Source: Gracilaria gracilis (Eukaryota > Rhodophyta > Florideophyceae > Gracilariales > Gracilariaceae). Taken from it: 64,000 nucleotides of DNA. Below are positions 24,241 to 35,413 of the stretch, piece by piece. The stretch covers positions 310,001 through 374,000 of the forward strand of contig JARGSG010000218.1 of the NCBI GenBank assembly GCA_030374805.1, written 5' to 3'. The notes under the pieces were generated by a model. The model saw only the letters and a program-made list of their open reading frames with translations, searched no databases and had not been told where the DNA came from. The number at the start of each line of letters is the position of its first letter. Within the stretch, counting starts at the first letter, position 1. A program made the translations under genes and the position numbers.

Positions 24241-25078
24241 AAACAAGGGCGCACGGAGCGCGCCTTTAAGGAGGGGGCGTACAACGCATAAACGAACCAG
24301 TCCACGCATCTGCAACTTACAACTTCGCCACGCCTCTAACGGTTCAGTCGATTACCAATTGGTCTTTCTAATTCGACTCCTAACAACCTAACGCACGAAT
24401 TCTGTAAGTAACGACGGGCTAACCTACAGCGCGCGCACCGCTTGCTACGGGGCGCGCCGCTCGAAAAATCCAATGGGATTTGCATCGATGTTTCTAGATG
24501 CCTTTCCACACGGGTATACGGTCGAAAACAAAGAATGGCCTGTACCTCGGAAACGAAACCGCGCACGGGCAAGCCGACACCGGATTCGGATTCTTCTCTA
24601 ATGGTTAATTTTGACCACGTCTGAGGCGATTGCGCGAGTGTCGCGCGATCGAACCGCCAGCCAATCATTGACAAGCTCAAAAAAATCAGGCAATTAGTTC
24701 ATTTGGATGAACCACTGGCACTCGTGTGCGCGCAAAGCGCCATCTGGCCGCGCGCGGACCATTGCAATCACCTGCTCAACTCTTCTGCGATGGATTTGTG
24801 TTCCCTTTGGTGCCTTTCCAGGGGCAAAAGGGTAGCACCTAGCAGCACGCGTACCACCAGCAGATCGCGCCAGATTGGCAGTATGCTGTTGGCTGATGAA
24901 CCGTCCCGGTGAAGCGTTCCGCCGCCATGCGCTAGCCAATGGAAAGCCGGTGGGAGGTCGAAGAGACACCACTGGTACAAAGTGCTCGTGAAGGAAGAGA
25001 AAATCAATCGAAGCAGAAAGCATAGCTTTACCTTAAGAACACGATGCATGTCCGGAACCCCCGAAAGGACCCGCCGCA

Positions 25079-27253
25079 CTAGCACCGGTGGTGGAAGGCG
25101 CCATTAGCGCCAGCGCCAGCGCCTACGGCATCACCACGGGCACCCGTCGTGCCTTCAGCTCCACCAGAAGGACGATTACGACGAAGTCGTTTGTATGGCA
25201 CACCACGGGGAGAATCTGGGACTCCTTCAGGTAGTGTATCCAGGTCCTCCGATCCTTCGGAATCAGTGAGGTAAACCAAATTCAACCCGAACCGCTAGTC
25301 TAAGTTGCCCGTCACATGTTGGGAAAGGCGTTGCAGGTTCTACTGAATGACAGTCCCGAGGCTAGGGCGCAACTCTTGCGTTTCCGCCCTGAGGGCCTCA
25401 AACGTAGACGAGCGACGCAACCAGAAACGCGCAGTCATGAAGATATGTCCAAAAAGCCAGCTGCCTACATACCCGTGCCCTTGCATCTCTACGAGAAGGT
25501 TCTGCAGCGCGGCGCAAGTCGGAGCCCCCAATTGGGCTATCAGGGACGCCGGGGAGGATTTCGAGACGGGCGCAATGTCAACGGCGGTGCCAGATACCTT
25601 TGGAGTGACCGATAAGGCCGGAGGCTCTACCGCTGGTTCGACAACTTCTGGCTCAGGCACTGCCCTACTTGGCGCAGGCAAAGCACCACCAGTTGAGGGA
25701 GGAGCCTCAATTGCCGAAGGATCAACCGATGAAGCAACTGCCACCGGAACGATGGGCTTGGTAACTACCGGAGGACCATGAGGTAATGCCTCAGGAACGG
25801 GGGTAGCAGCGACAGTACCGGGGGCGAAGAGGTCTTCCACGCCACTGGGAATAGCCGGAAGAGCCAATGGACCGTCTTCAAGAGCCAGACACCCGATGGA
25901 GAAAACTCTTGCCTTAGGATAATAGGGCGCGACGCTCTTCCGAGGGACTGAATCTGGCACGGCGCGAAACCGAAACTGCGGATAGCTCTTGCTGTCGTCC
26001 ATTCCTGCAGGGTGACGAGGGATAGGTGCAAAGTTGTCAATCTCGAAGTCATATAAAAGGTAACGGGGCGTAGCGGCCCAATCTACTCGGGTCAAGTAAT
26101 CGAAAAGGGTCTCCACGCGTTCAACTGCATAGACAGTTCCCCGGACAAGGTTCTGGATGCCCAACCCGCGGGGGTAGACAATGATCATCCTAGGGAGATG
26201 AAACAAACGACCGGCTTAACTCGGGCAACTGTTGTCATAACTCCAGACTCGGTAATCAGTGGTGCGCACGTTGCACCGAACTCCATACCTGCAGGTATCC
26301 AGGAATGCCATGAGAACGAACATGGCCCATTCCACGGCAAGTACCTGCCAGGTCAGCCAGCAGCGCCTATCCGTCGGTTCGTTAATCAATTGCGGCGCGT
26401 GGTAGGCTACCAATGAAGAAGTGGGTACCGCAAGGAGATTGGACACGGGCCAGAAGTCCTGCCAGTCAATGTCCTGAAAGAATGGGATCCTGAGGTGTAA
26501 TCCGTTACGGTCGGCGGCTTCCATATCATGAAACTCCACTTGGTACCAACAGAACAGATACCCAAGGTTCGTTCGCATCCTACCTTCAGGCTCAGCGAAT
26601 TCGTTCCAGTAGGCTCGGTCCTTCATCCAGTACAACTGATCGTACGGCGGCAGGAACGACATCAGACCGAGGAGGTTGTGACCAGAGGGAGGGAATTGAA
26701 CCGATGGCTCAGCGAAGTTGTCGTACAACTCGCGTAGCAGCAAGTTGCTCCGACGCTGGTATCATTCTTCCTTAACGGTACTTAGGTAAGGCATGTCGGG
26801 GCGGACCTCAGCGAAGCATTCCGGAACGGTTTTCCCATCCACTGGACTGTGCAACCACCTTTGGCACCAGGCCACTTGACGACTCTTCTTCGGGCCACGC
26901 TGCGTCTCCGGGATGGATGCGAACCGTTGGGCATCGAAGTACTGTCTCTGACGGGTTAGGTACGTTCCAACGGGGAACGGCATCCCCGCACAGCGAGTTA
27001 CTCCGCGCTGGCGACCAACGGTGTGATCATAGCGATCCCCGGGAAGGAGATAGCCACTGCCATACTGCATATTATCTATTGGAAGCCCGCCTTCGGATGG
27101 AGACCTCGAGGAAAGAGGTAGCGGTGGCGGCCAACGGCACGGGATGCGGGGAGAAAGCGGGTCACCACTACCAGTGGAACGGCGGTCCCCGCTGGACATG
27201 TTGAGTACTCCGACGGTGAGCGAGCGAGCGTACAAAGAGGCCGGTGGATGCAT
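25079..27253 (-). pseudogene. antisense ORF of Gypsy element G2
   Basis: A minus-strand reading frame of about 700 codons with only a few breaks, opposite to gag-pol, between the chromodomain and the right LTR. Features from its start: a basic/polar N-terminus, an aromatic-rich middle (DQLYWMKDRAYWNEF, FFQDIDWQDFWPVS, WLTWQVLAVEW, YLTRVDWAATPRYLLYDFE), a long Pro/Ala/Val-rich linker (about 25,800-25,550), a helical segment (LIAQLGAPTCAALQNLLVEM) and a tail with an acidic stretch and a basic KRLRRNR patch that could be a nuclear signal. It corresponds to the antisense frame of G1. No known domain was recognised; Gag-like, envelope-like or regulatory roles are all open. Confidence 0.7.
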
Positions 27254-27399
27254 GGTATGGCGAACGATACCAATGGTCCGTCACCTTCAGGCACTAATCA
27301 TTGGAACGCGACAACGGAAGTAGAAAGTTATCCTCACTGGGACACAGCGATCATCATGCTGGACTTAGCCAAGGACGGTGAAGTCTCGGGGGTGAGATG

Positions 27400-27874
27400 T
27401 GTAATACTATAAACCCCTTTTGATGACTCTCCACTGGAAGAGACCCCCGAGCGCTGGGGTCATTGCTGGTATGTCTTTAAAGTTGCACACGTGACCTTTG
27501 GCGCGCCCCCGATGGTTATTTAATTTCTAATTTATAGTTTTTGTACTATAGGTAGTATAGTTTGTACACGTAGTGCATCGCGTTACAGTGCACCACTCTA
27601 GAGCTCGAGGCGCCTCGCGGTCGATATTTAGGCTGCTCGAGCTGCGTCTCCCTCCTATAGGAAAGCCAGAAACCAACTTGACAACTTTTAGCCTCCTTGG
27701 TTAGTAGTGTTATTGCATTAAGGTTTACAAGCCGTCGCTACGTCGCACGCCCTCTCTTGCGGGCACGGCAGTTAGCGCCCGTTCATTGCACCGCCGTACC
27801 AGTGGCCTCGCCGTGGGCCCCTATCCTCTGGACCTTTTCTCCCCGTGGTTAGTGCACCGTGCCACTATACTACA
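27400..27874 (+). repeat. right LTR of G2
   Basis: 475 bp, from TGTAATACTATAAACC to GCCACTATACTACA, preceded by a purine tract (CGGGGGTGAGA). About 47 differences from the left LTR by hand count. Confidence 0.95.
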
Positions 27875-28986
27875 AATCGCTTGATGTAGTTCTTCACGTT
27901 TCCGGTGCTTTGCGAAGTCGGAAGAGACGAGGAATCGTCCAATCGACAATACCTATAAGAAGCAGCTTTCTATAAAGAGAATTCGTTGTTTTCAACTCTT
28001 TCATGCCAAGATGGCGCCTGCCTTTCTCGCAGATGCGAATAGCTCCTTGAGGAGCCTGCTTCGTCCTCGAATTTATATCACGTGGCCGTCTCCAGTGTCG
28101 TCGACCATCATCCTCTGGCAGTCGAGCCAAAAGGAGACTCCACAGAGTGAACACTAGAGTCCGAATTCGACGAATTCCAGTCATAACGGACTTCTTTGGT
28201 GGGCTTCCTGAGCTGTCGAGCCGGTGAAGAGTGCATCAAATGCTTCGATGCTCCGTCATCCTTCGCGTCATCCGCGTTATTCATACAGATTTTATTTTCC
28301 AGATTTGTCAACTAGGCATGGAAACGATACATCTTCCGATCAAATTCTTGAAAAAAGGAGCGGTAAGCTTCAAAAAAAGATGCTGGGGAACCCAGACTTT
28401 CTAATACGGAATTCAAGTCACGACATAGAAAACGAAAATCTTCTGAAACATACCTAACTAAGGCTTCGTCCAACTTTTTGCGAAGGGACTGCATAACTTC
28501 AAAGATAGAACTCTGTGAGAGTTGATTGACACCCAAGTAAGCCTCTAAGAGGTTTGGTTTGGATGAGCTATTACCAAGTAGCGGTGCCGCTGAAGGCCTT
28601 TCCACAACAGGTGCTGCTTCCGCCCGGGCAACAGCCGATGCCACTGGCGCAACCGAGGATGCTTCTCGGGCTACCAGTACCAGTCTATCGCGGACAAATT
28701 GGTCGGGAACAGACATACCAGATGGTGGAGCTTGAGGTCGTTCTGCAGATTGACCTCCAGCAACGCGATTCGGGCCAAACCGAATATTCTGACTATCAGA
28801 TGCTATTTGGGTGACACCGAGAAATTCACCCAATCGCCCGTAATAGAAATCGATATCAATACCTCGAAGAACTCGAAAAATAAAAGAGCTGAGATAACTG
28901 TAGACCAGTGTTCCACAAATTCACTTTCGATGAGGCTTTCGTTGAAGGAACTAGACCACTAATTCCTTCTAGGTCACAAGACCAGT
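27875..28986 (-). mobile_element. Gypsy element G3, outer half (leader and Gag N-part)
   Basis: Upstream half of the minus-strand Gypsy element split by G2. A Gag N-terminal region starts near 28,833 (GEFLGVTQIASDSQ), has an Ala/Pro/Val-rich segment and a helical segment (SQSSIFEVMQSLRKKLDEAL), and reaches KTTNSLYRKLLLIGIV close to the G2 insertion at 27,875. The last motif is the partner of KPTNLFYQKLL in G1. A primer-site-like TGGTCTTGTGACCTAGAA (28,985-28,968 on the minus strand) is nearly the same as that of G2. Confidence 0.75.
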
Positions 28987-30163
28987 TGTAGTGTAAAAAG
29001 AATCTGGTAATCGACATTCAAGGTGTCGGAGTCTTTGCCTTCGAATGGGGTGAGATCTGTGACAGACTTTTCTGGCCCACGGATATTGCAAATTTAAAGC
29101 CGCCAGGAGTTCGGGATCTATCTACGGAGGAAAAGAAAGAAGGGGTACTTTGAAGAGAAGAGATCGGTGGAAGCGGGCAGCGTAACGTGTCCACGGAGTC
29201 TCGCAGGAGAGGAGTAAGGAACATAAAAGGAAGAATCCGACGGGTCCCGCAACAAGCACAGAGTAGACCCAACGGAGGGTAAAGAGAAGGGGAGAAATAG
29301 AACATGTGCTTGTTTATTCATCTTAAACGGCAAAGATCTATATAGAGGCGGTAGAAATATCCAGATAATGGTAAGCAGATGTTTGGGGGATAAAATATTA
29401 GTTCAAAGACAAGACAATGTCAAATTAATATACTTCAATAAATTCCTTGCGGATGAATTAAAAAACTGTACGCGGTAGTCCTTTGAAAGAGTTGTGCACA
29501 TGGAGCCGGCGAACAAGCCAGAGTCTCGGACAAGGTTGAATTTAGTCTGTGAGGACGAGGTTGGTGCAGTTATTTACTAAACAGTTTCACAATAATAAAC
29601 TAAAACAGTTAGCTTAAAAGAAGTGTTAAATGAAGTTGGACCATAGAAGTGGTGTAGGTGTGCCGTGTGGGAACACAAAAACACTAGGCCACCTGTCCGG
29701 TGGGAACTTTAGGCAGTGTGCAGCTGTGTCATAGCAAATCTCGTACTCACAAACGAGCTGAGCTAATGTAGAGCTAATCGACTAGTTTTCTCAATGCGAA
29801 ACATATTTCAAAGCAGCAACAAGCTGCTTTTCGGCAGTTTGATCTCGCCTTTTGGTACACCCCTAAAATGTACCGCTTATATTTAGAACACTCTCGTTTT
29901 CTTGACAAAAAGTATAACGGCGCAAAAAAAAATTTTAAAAAAATGCGCCGTGTAACACGGCGCATTTTTGTCCCTTTTCGAAGAAGGCCTCTAATTAGAT
30001 CACTATCATGCCAACAAATTAAAATTCAAGGAAAAAACCCAACCTTGCATGGGCTTATCGGGAGATTACCTAAAGTACTCATTCAATTCAATGCTGTCGA
30101 AATCATGATCGCAACTCTTCTTTATCTGTAGTGCAACGCCCTCTGATGGAGGTTTCTCACTAC
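28987..30163 (-). repeat. candidate 5' LTR of G3
   Basis: Non-coding stretch just upstream of the primer-site-like sequence. On the minus strand it would run from TGTAGTG (30,163) to CACTACA (28,987), giving 7-bp inverted termini like those of G2, and it holds a TATA-like CTATATAGATC near 29,340. There is no second LTR, so this rests on termini and position only. Confidence 0.45.
29939..29969. repeat. 31-bp perfect hairpin
   Basis: AAAAATGCGCCGTGT, one A, then its exact reverse complement: 15-bp arms with a 1-base spacer. A second GGCGCAAAAAAA half-motif lies just to the left (about 29,919) and can pair with the same TGCGCC, so alternative hairpins are possible. Lies inside the candidate LTR of G3. 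Confidence 0.9.
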
Positions 30164-31761
30164 ACAGTCATATTCCGACATGTCAGACGGATGGTCCTAA
30201 TAGGAGTATATGAATAGTAACAACCACTGTAGTGGGAAGGACACGTAGGACACGGTTGAGCCGTGAGGTTGGCCACGTACACGTGGGACGGGCGCCACGG
30301 CGCGTGGGTAATTATTACTGTGCGTGGCCCTAATTTAGTTAGTTTATTTAATTACTTGTTGGCGCGAGCTCGCTACTTAGCACGGCACCGACCTCGCCGC
30401 CATGCACAGTAAAGTTCCGCAATGAGGGTTGGCTCTATACTTCTTCGCCTTCGGCGGTCATCGACTTTTTCCAGGGGAGAGGCTCCGTTGCCTACGGGTA
30501 GGATATCCTCCCTACGTCACCTAACAGGACCCATTCGTAGGAGTGTTTTCCGCTTGTGTCGCGTTTGACCCTGTACATGGATAAGCCCGGTGTTTACCGT
30601 AGCCTTTTTGCCCTTTCCTTCTTTTCCTTCTCTCCATCTCCCGCTCTCTCGGATTCCTTTTCTCTTTCCCCACTTCTGTGGACTCGTGCCTTTCTCGAGG
30701 ACTTGTTCACCCACACACGTGGTGCCAACACCGATTCTTGCTCAACTCACTACGCTTGTCGTGACGGCTTGGCCTCGGCTTACACGTGACTTCGTCGTGC
30801 CTTGTCACAGAGGCTCTGCCTGCTGACTATCTTTCTACGGAGGAAGATCTCGGACGTCTTCGTGGTGTGTTTCCCCCTCTGGCGTTGCACTACATTATCA
30901 ATGGTACCAAAGTACAATTGTAAGAGAGTGCCAGAAGGAGCCTCTCGCTTCAATGAAAATCAATTTACAATATGTGAGTGTTGTCTACTTTCTTTAGAAC
31001 TATGAGAAGGGAGCAACGCCTTAAGTACTCTAGCAGTACGTTAGTTTGTGTTTGAGTTCAAACACAAACTCTCATGAATTTGAATTAAATGGTCGTCATT
31101 CGAAATGAATGGCTTTGACTATGATTCTCTTACATTCACCCCCTTATTGAAGTTAATGAGCTCGGAAACGCTTCAACCATAGAAGTTTTGATATTTTTGG
31201 AATGAAGTTAAACAAAAATATATATGACTACTATCTGTGATTTTGGTATTCTTGTTAGAAGACATACGTTTTTAAAGACCACGTGTTTTGAAGTTTCTGC
31301 ATGGGTATGTTTGATAGCTTAAAACTATTCTTTGTTGTAGGTTCATTTTGGAATGCTATGCTTGGGCCATGATATTTGGAGTCTTGTGTATATATGAATA
31401 TGTTTTAAAGTATCTTTTAAATCATCCATATGATTATTAATAGTTCTAGTTTGGCCTCAGCTCAAATTTGAGAATAGACAGGCGGTGGTTCGAACTCTCT
31501 GAAACTGTGAGTTTGCAAGGCAAAGAGTGCAGTGTGCTCTTCTGCTTTTGAGTTTTTTTGAGGACTTCATGACATTGGCTTGCTGTTTCCTGTCTCCTGA
31601 AGCACTTGAATCTGTTTTTGAAGTTAGGCCAACGAATGTGAAGCATGAACAGCTTCGTTGTCCTGCGGATCGTGATTTGGAGTTGAACGACACATCGTGT
31701 GAGACTGAAGTTCCGAAATCAAATGCGGATGCTACCAATTGTAAGAGAGTTCTAGCAGGAG
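30164..31761. other. non-coding, possible solo LTR and palindrome
   Basis: No supported gene. From TGTCAGACGG (30,180) to ACATTATCA (30,900) the sequence could be a solo LTR, since a primer-site-like TGGTACCAAAG follows at 30,902 and the junction 20-mer recurs at 130-149. The rest is AT-rich with low coding signal. Confidence 0.35.
31043..31070. repeat. 28-bp near-perfect palindrome
   Basis: AGTTTGTGTTTGA, GT, TCAAACACAAACT: 13-bp perfect arms with a 2-base spacer, in AT-rich non-coding sequence. Confidence 0.9.
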
Positions 31762-31830
31762 CATAAAAACAGCTGAGCAACTCCAGCGCTCCCTGCGCTG
31801 GTTCCCTGCACGTGTCACTCATGTTTTATA
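31762..31830 (-). repeat. tRNA-like SINE repeat, copy C (5' half)
   Basis: 69 bp matching the right part of copy B (35,489-35,557) with about three differences. On the minus strand it begins TATAAAACATGAGTGACACG and stops just after GCTCAGCTGTTTTTATG, so it holds the A-box-like half and lacks the B box. Confidence 0.8.
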
Positions 31831-31917
31831 CTCCTCCTCTTTCCTTGAGGACGGCGACCCATCTCTAGCTTTGGGAAACAGCTTGGGTGGAGCATCTCTT
31901 ACAGTGCATCACGGTTA

Positions 31918-32008
31918 CAGCGGTAGCGTACAGGTGTGTTTCAAGAACCAGGCGGGACTTGAACCCACGACCCCTGTATCTGGGCCCATAACCATAAAAA
32001 CAGCTGAG
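31918..32008 (-). repeat. tRNA-like SINE repeat, copy A (3' half)
   Basis: 91 bp matching the left part of copy B with one visible difference. On the minus strand it contains GGTCGTGGGTTCAAGTCCC, a good RNA polymerase III B box with T-arm pairing (GTGGG/CCCGC), and lacks the upstream half. It adjoins the reverse transcriptase end of the Copia fragment. Confidence 0.85.
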
Positions 32009-35000
32009 TTGCTGCCACTTTGCTCCGGCGCTGGCTAGTCCATAGGCAGCTGACAACAGTAACCAGTAGCGCTGACGTCGAGTGTTACATTCCCGCGGGG
32101 GTAGCACGTAGACGTCACGGTGGGCTTCGGTCTGCAGAAATGCGCTCTTGAAGTCGATCTTGGCAAGAGTCCAACGGTGGATGGTCGCTAGCGAAAGTAG
32201 TATTCGGATTCCAACAGGCGGGCAGGTCGCTGAGTCGGTCTTGAGTGCACCCTTGTCACGGTCCTTGTTGCCGTGAACGGTAATCCTGGCCTTCAGCGTC
32301 AGTGAGCCGTCGTCGCACTTCTTTACCTTATAGAACACGTGGCTTGTCACGATGTTGGCCTTCTTCGGCACCTGCGAGATAGGAACGACTCGGACGATCT
32401 TCTTGAACGACCGTTCTTCTCGCTCGTAGGCGTTCTGTGTTGCGTACGGTGGCATACCCTGCGCTTGATGAAGCATGAATTCTGTTGATCCGAACGCGTC
32501 GTGGTACGTCTTGACGCGTTCTTGCTCCTTGCTGTGGAGCTCCTGTCCTGGCGAGAGTTCTACTTCGGCCGCGTTGACTACATCTGGCACTCCATCTGCC
32601 CCATGCTGATTACCCTCCTGTACGTAGTTCCATACTTCGTTCTGCAAGTCGAGTTCTTCCTTGTCGCCGTCCGCGTAGTGAATAGAATGCCTTCCGGATG
32701 CCTCACTGTAGTTGTTCACAGTACCTGGGTAAAACTCCTTGTCGATGGGCCAGTATACTGCAATCCTGTCGCCTACGCTAGGCAGATTCGGTCCGATGGG
32801 GTCCGGTTCTTCTTCGTCGGTGTGCGCTCGATATGTCGGCATGTCTTCGTCCTCTTCTAACGACCTTCCATAGCTCTACTCATCCTGCAACTGATCTGCA
32901 ACTTCATCCAAGTTTCTGTCCAGTTTATCGATAGCATCTTGCACAGCGATAGCTAGCTCCTGATCTTTGATCGCCGGGCTTACATCTTCGATCGCGGCGC
33001 TAATCTGCTTCCCTTTGGATCCGGCTACGGTTACGGTACGATTCGCGACATCGTATGCCAGTACTGCTTTGTTGGTCGACCACTTACCACGCTTGTCGTA
33101 CTGATTCTTGACAAAGAGCTGAACGATATCTCCTACTGCAATCGGGAACTCGTTCACGGTTTTCGAGCGAAGGATAAGCGTAAGTTTGCGTTTGGCCAAT
33201 AGATTTTGGTGGGCGTCCACGATATCCTGAGGTAGCAGCTTAGGCAGCCCGCCGTTCTCTAGCGGTCTCGCGTATCCCTTTGCTAGTTCCTGTGCGGACA
33301 GTACGTCGCTTCCGTACAGGTCGTTCGATATCCTTATCGCTTGCTGAATGGGCAGTTCTGCTATCCACTCGCGTGTATCGTCTCGTGCTGCTTCCTTGAG
33401 ACGCAGAAAAACGTCCCGGATTATGCGGTGCTTGGATTCCAGTACGTTCTTGTTGTGTCTTCTGGGCGGTAGTGGTCGCGCTTCTATATCGAGTTTGGCA
33501 AGGTACTCACCGAAGATGCTGTTCTTGAATGCCTTGTCGAAAGCTACCACTCGCGGTGCCCAGAACGGCGTAATCCAATGCGCGTCGAACACCAAAATCG
33601 CCTGCCGCATGGAGGTGTCAATGACTGCTGCGCCTACTATATAGCGCGACGTCGCGTCCATTACGTGCATCGCGCAGTACTCGTCGAGAAACAGATGATC
33701 CACGCATACTACTTCGTTGAATGACCTGGTCATGTTGCTGAGTGATACCTTTCGCGTGCTTGCGGGCCTTGCGGTGGTCGCGCACGCTCTGCACCTCTCC
33801 AAGATCTGCTGGAGGTAGTTGTCTACCTGCTGATTCCATAGCTCGTTGCGCTGTAATAAAACCTTGATGTCAGAGTACGTGGAGTGTCCACACACATGCT
33901 TGTGAACCTTGTCGACAATCCTCTTTAGGTCCTTCCATGGTTGCTTGCATGGTCCCCTTCCTGGTGAGCGGCTGCGCAGAAGAGGGTTGTCTCTGTGTCG
34001 ACCGTCATGTTGTCGGTACGAAAGATAAACGCGGCGTGGGGAATGTACGTGTGCATTTCGCGGTCGATCAAGGTAATGCGTCCTTGAGGTTCACCGCTCG
34101 CGTCTGGCGGCAGCTTTAGAACGTTCTGGTGGATGCGCAGTATGTCGCAGTGGTTGGTGACGTTTCTGCGTACTACCCATTGTGAGGAGCCATCTACAAC
34201 CAAATGACGGATACGTACACGTTTGCCTTCTTCGGTTTGCGCTGTAAACATTACTGATCCAAGGATCTTCCTAGCTTCGCTGCTGTGCTCCCCCTTGCCA
34301 TACTGCCAATGAGTGTTGTCGCCAAGTGCTTCAGGTAGTGGTTCCAGTTCTCCGTTCCATTCCGGACATACGATCTGACTGATGAGCTGCAGTTCGGTAT
34401 ATCCAATACCGCTGTAGGGCGCTGCGTTATCCAGAAGCGGTCCAACAAATTCATCGACGCAATCGTCGGACGTGTCTGCGGTGACTGCGTTCAGTGTTGC
34501 CATATTGAACGTTATGACCTTATCTGCGGCGGGTTCCGACCCTTTCGGAGCATCCAAGGCAACAAATCCGGGCTTCAATGACCCGTCCTTGTTGTGGTCG
34601 TCGACCCAGTGGCCGAACTTCATGCATCTACGGCATCTGGTTCTCCCCTTGAGCTCTGCCATCTCTTCTGGGGTCCTGCGCTGGCGCCGGAATCCTCCCT
34701 TGCCGTTCTTTCTAGATGAGGTGTAGTTGGCAGAGTTGCTGGAGACGGCCTTCGGCGAGGTGTCTCCTCCAGTTCCCTTTATCTTGTCGCATTTCCTCAG
34801 CACAGAGGCGATCGCTTCGTATGAGACGGCTTTTAGGTAGTCACTGGTTGTTGATGCTGAAGCTACGCTCGCGTCCCTCGGCGCACCATTAGCCAAAACG
34901 GAGACTCTCTGATTGTTATCGACGTCTGCGTTTGCCAGTAGTGCAAATGCCACCAGCGCGTCCGATAGCTTGGCCTCAGGGCCATGCGCATTGAGCCTCG

Positions 35001-35413
35001 ATACTTGCGCCTGGAAGCGCGACTCGAAGTTCTTGAAGCTCTCGTGGTTCCTGCGCTTGGTGTTCAGTAGCGTGAGGAAGTCTTGAAAGACGTCTGATAC
35101 AACTGAAAGCGGGTCTTGTTTGTACAAAGCCTCCACGATTGCGTTTGCGCCTTCCGTCGATCGGATCGTAGAGTTTTAAATAGCCTTGCACAGGTCTTGC
35201 GCGCATCCGTACAGTTGCGACTGTAGCATAATCTCTTGAGCTTCTTTCGAGACCTTGTTGCTGTTCGAGTCTGCGAGGGTATTCTGAAATGCCTGCCAAA
35301 GCGAAACGGCCTCGGCGTACTGCTGCTGATTTCGCCGGTTATCGGTCAACGGTACGGTGCGAATATCCCAGGAAAAGCGGGGCCTGGTCGGCAAGTTGTT
35401 TGAGCAGCACGTG
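32009..35413 (-). mobile_element. Ty1/Copia fragment (C2) between tRNA-like repeats
   Basis: Minus-strand LTR-element fossil in Copia order. Recognised from its left to right on the minus strand: Gag (RFSWDIRTVPLTDN near 35,380, MLQSQLYGCAQDL, a zinc-knuckle-like CRRCMKFGH near 34,635), a protease-like stretch, integrase (VCVDHLFLDEYCAMHVMDAT near 33,690, a second Asp in VVAFDKAFKN near 33,540, Glu in NVLESKHRIIR near 33,440), then the start of reverse transcriptase (SLTLKARITVHGNKDRDKG near 32,290, WTLAKIDFKSAFLQTEAHRD near 32,170). Only part of a Copia element is present, with at least three interruptions and no LTRs found. Both edges coincide with copies of the tRNA-like repeat. Confidence 0.85.

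Larger units (their letters stand above)
14820..27874 (+). mobile_element. Ty3/Gypsy chromovirus with two LTRs (G2)
   Basis: Complete in outline: left LTR, primer site, Gag, protease, reverse transcriptase, RNase H, integrase, linker, chromodomain, an antisense reading frame, purine tract, right LTR. It sits inside the Gag region of G3, flanked by AATCT/AATCG. A pogo DNA transposon (17,292-19,472) sits inside its Gag region. The two 475-bp LTRs differ at about 47 positions by hand count with no gaps, near 10%, so the insertion is old. The coding part is broken, with on the order of ten interruptions. Order of events: G3 first, then G2, then pogo. Confidence 0.92.
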
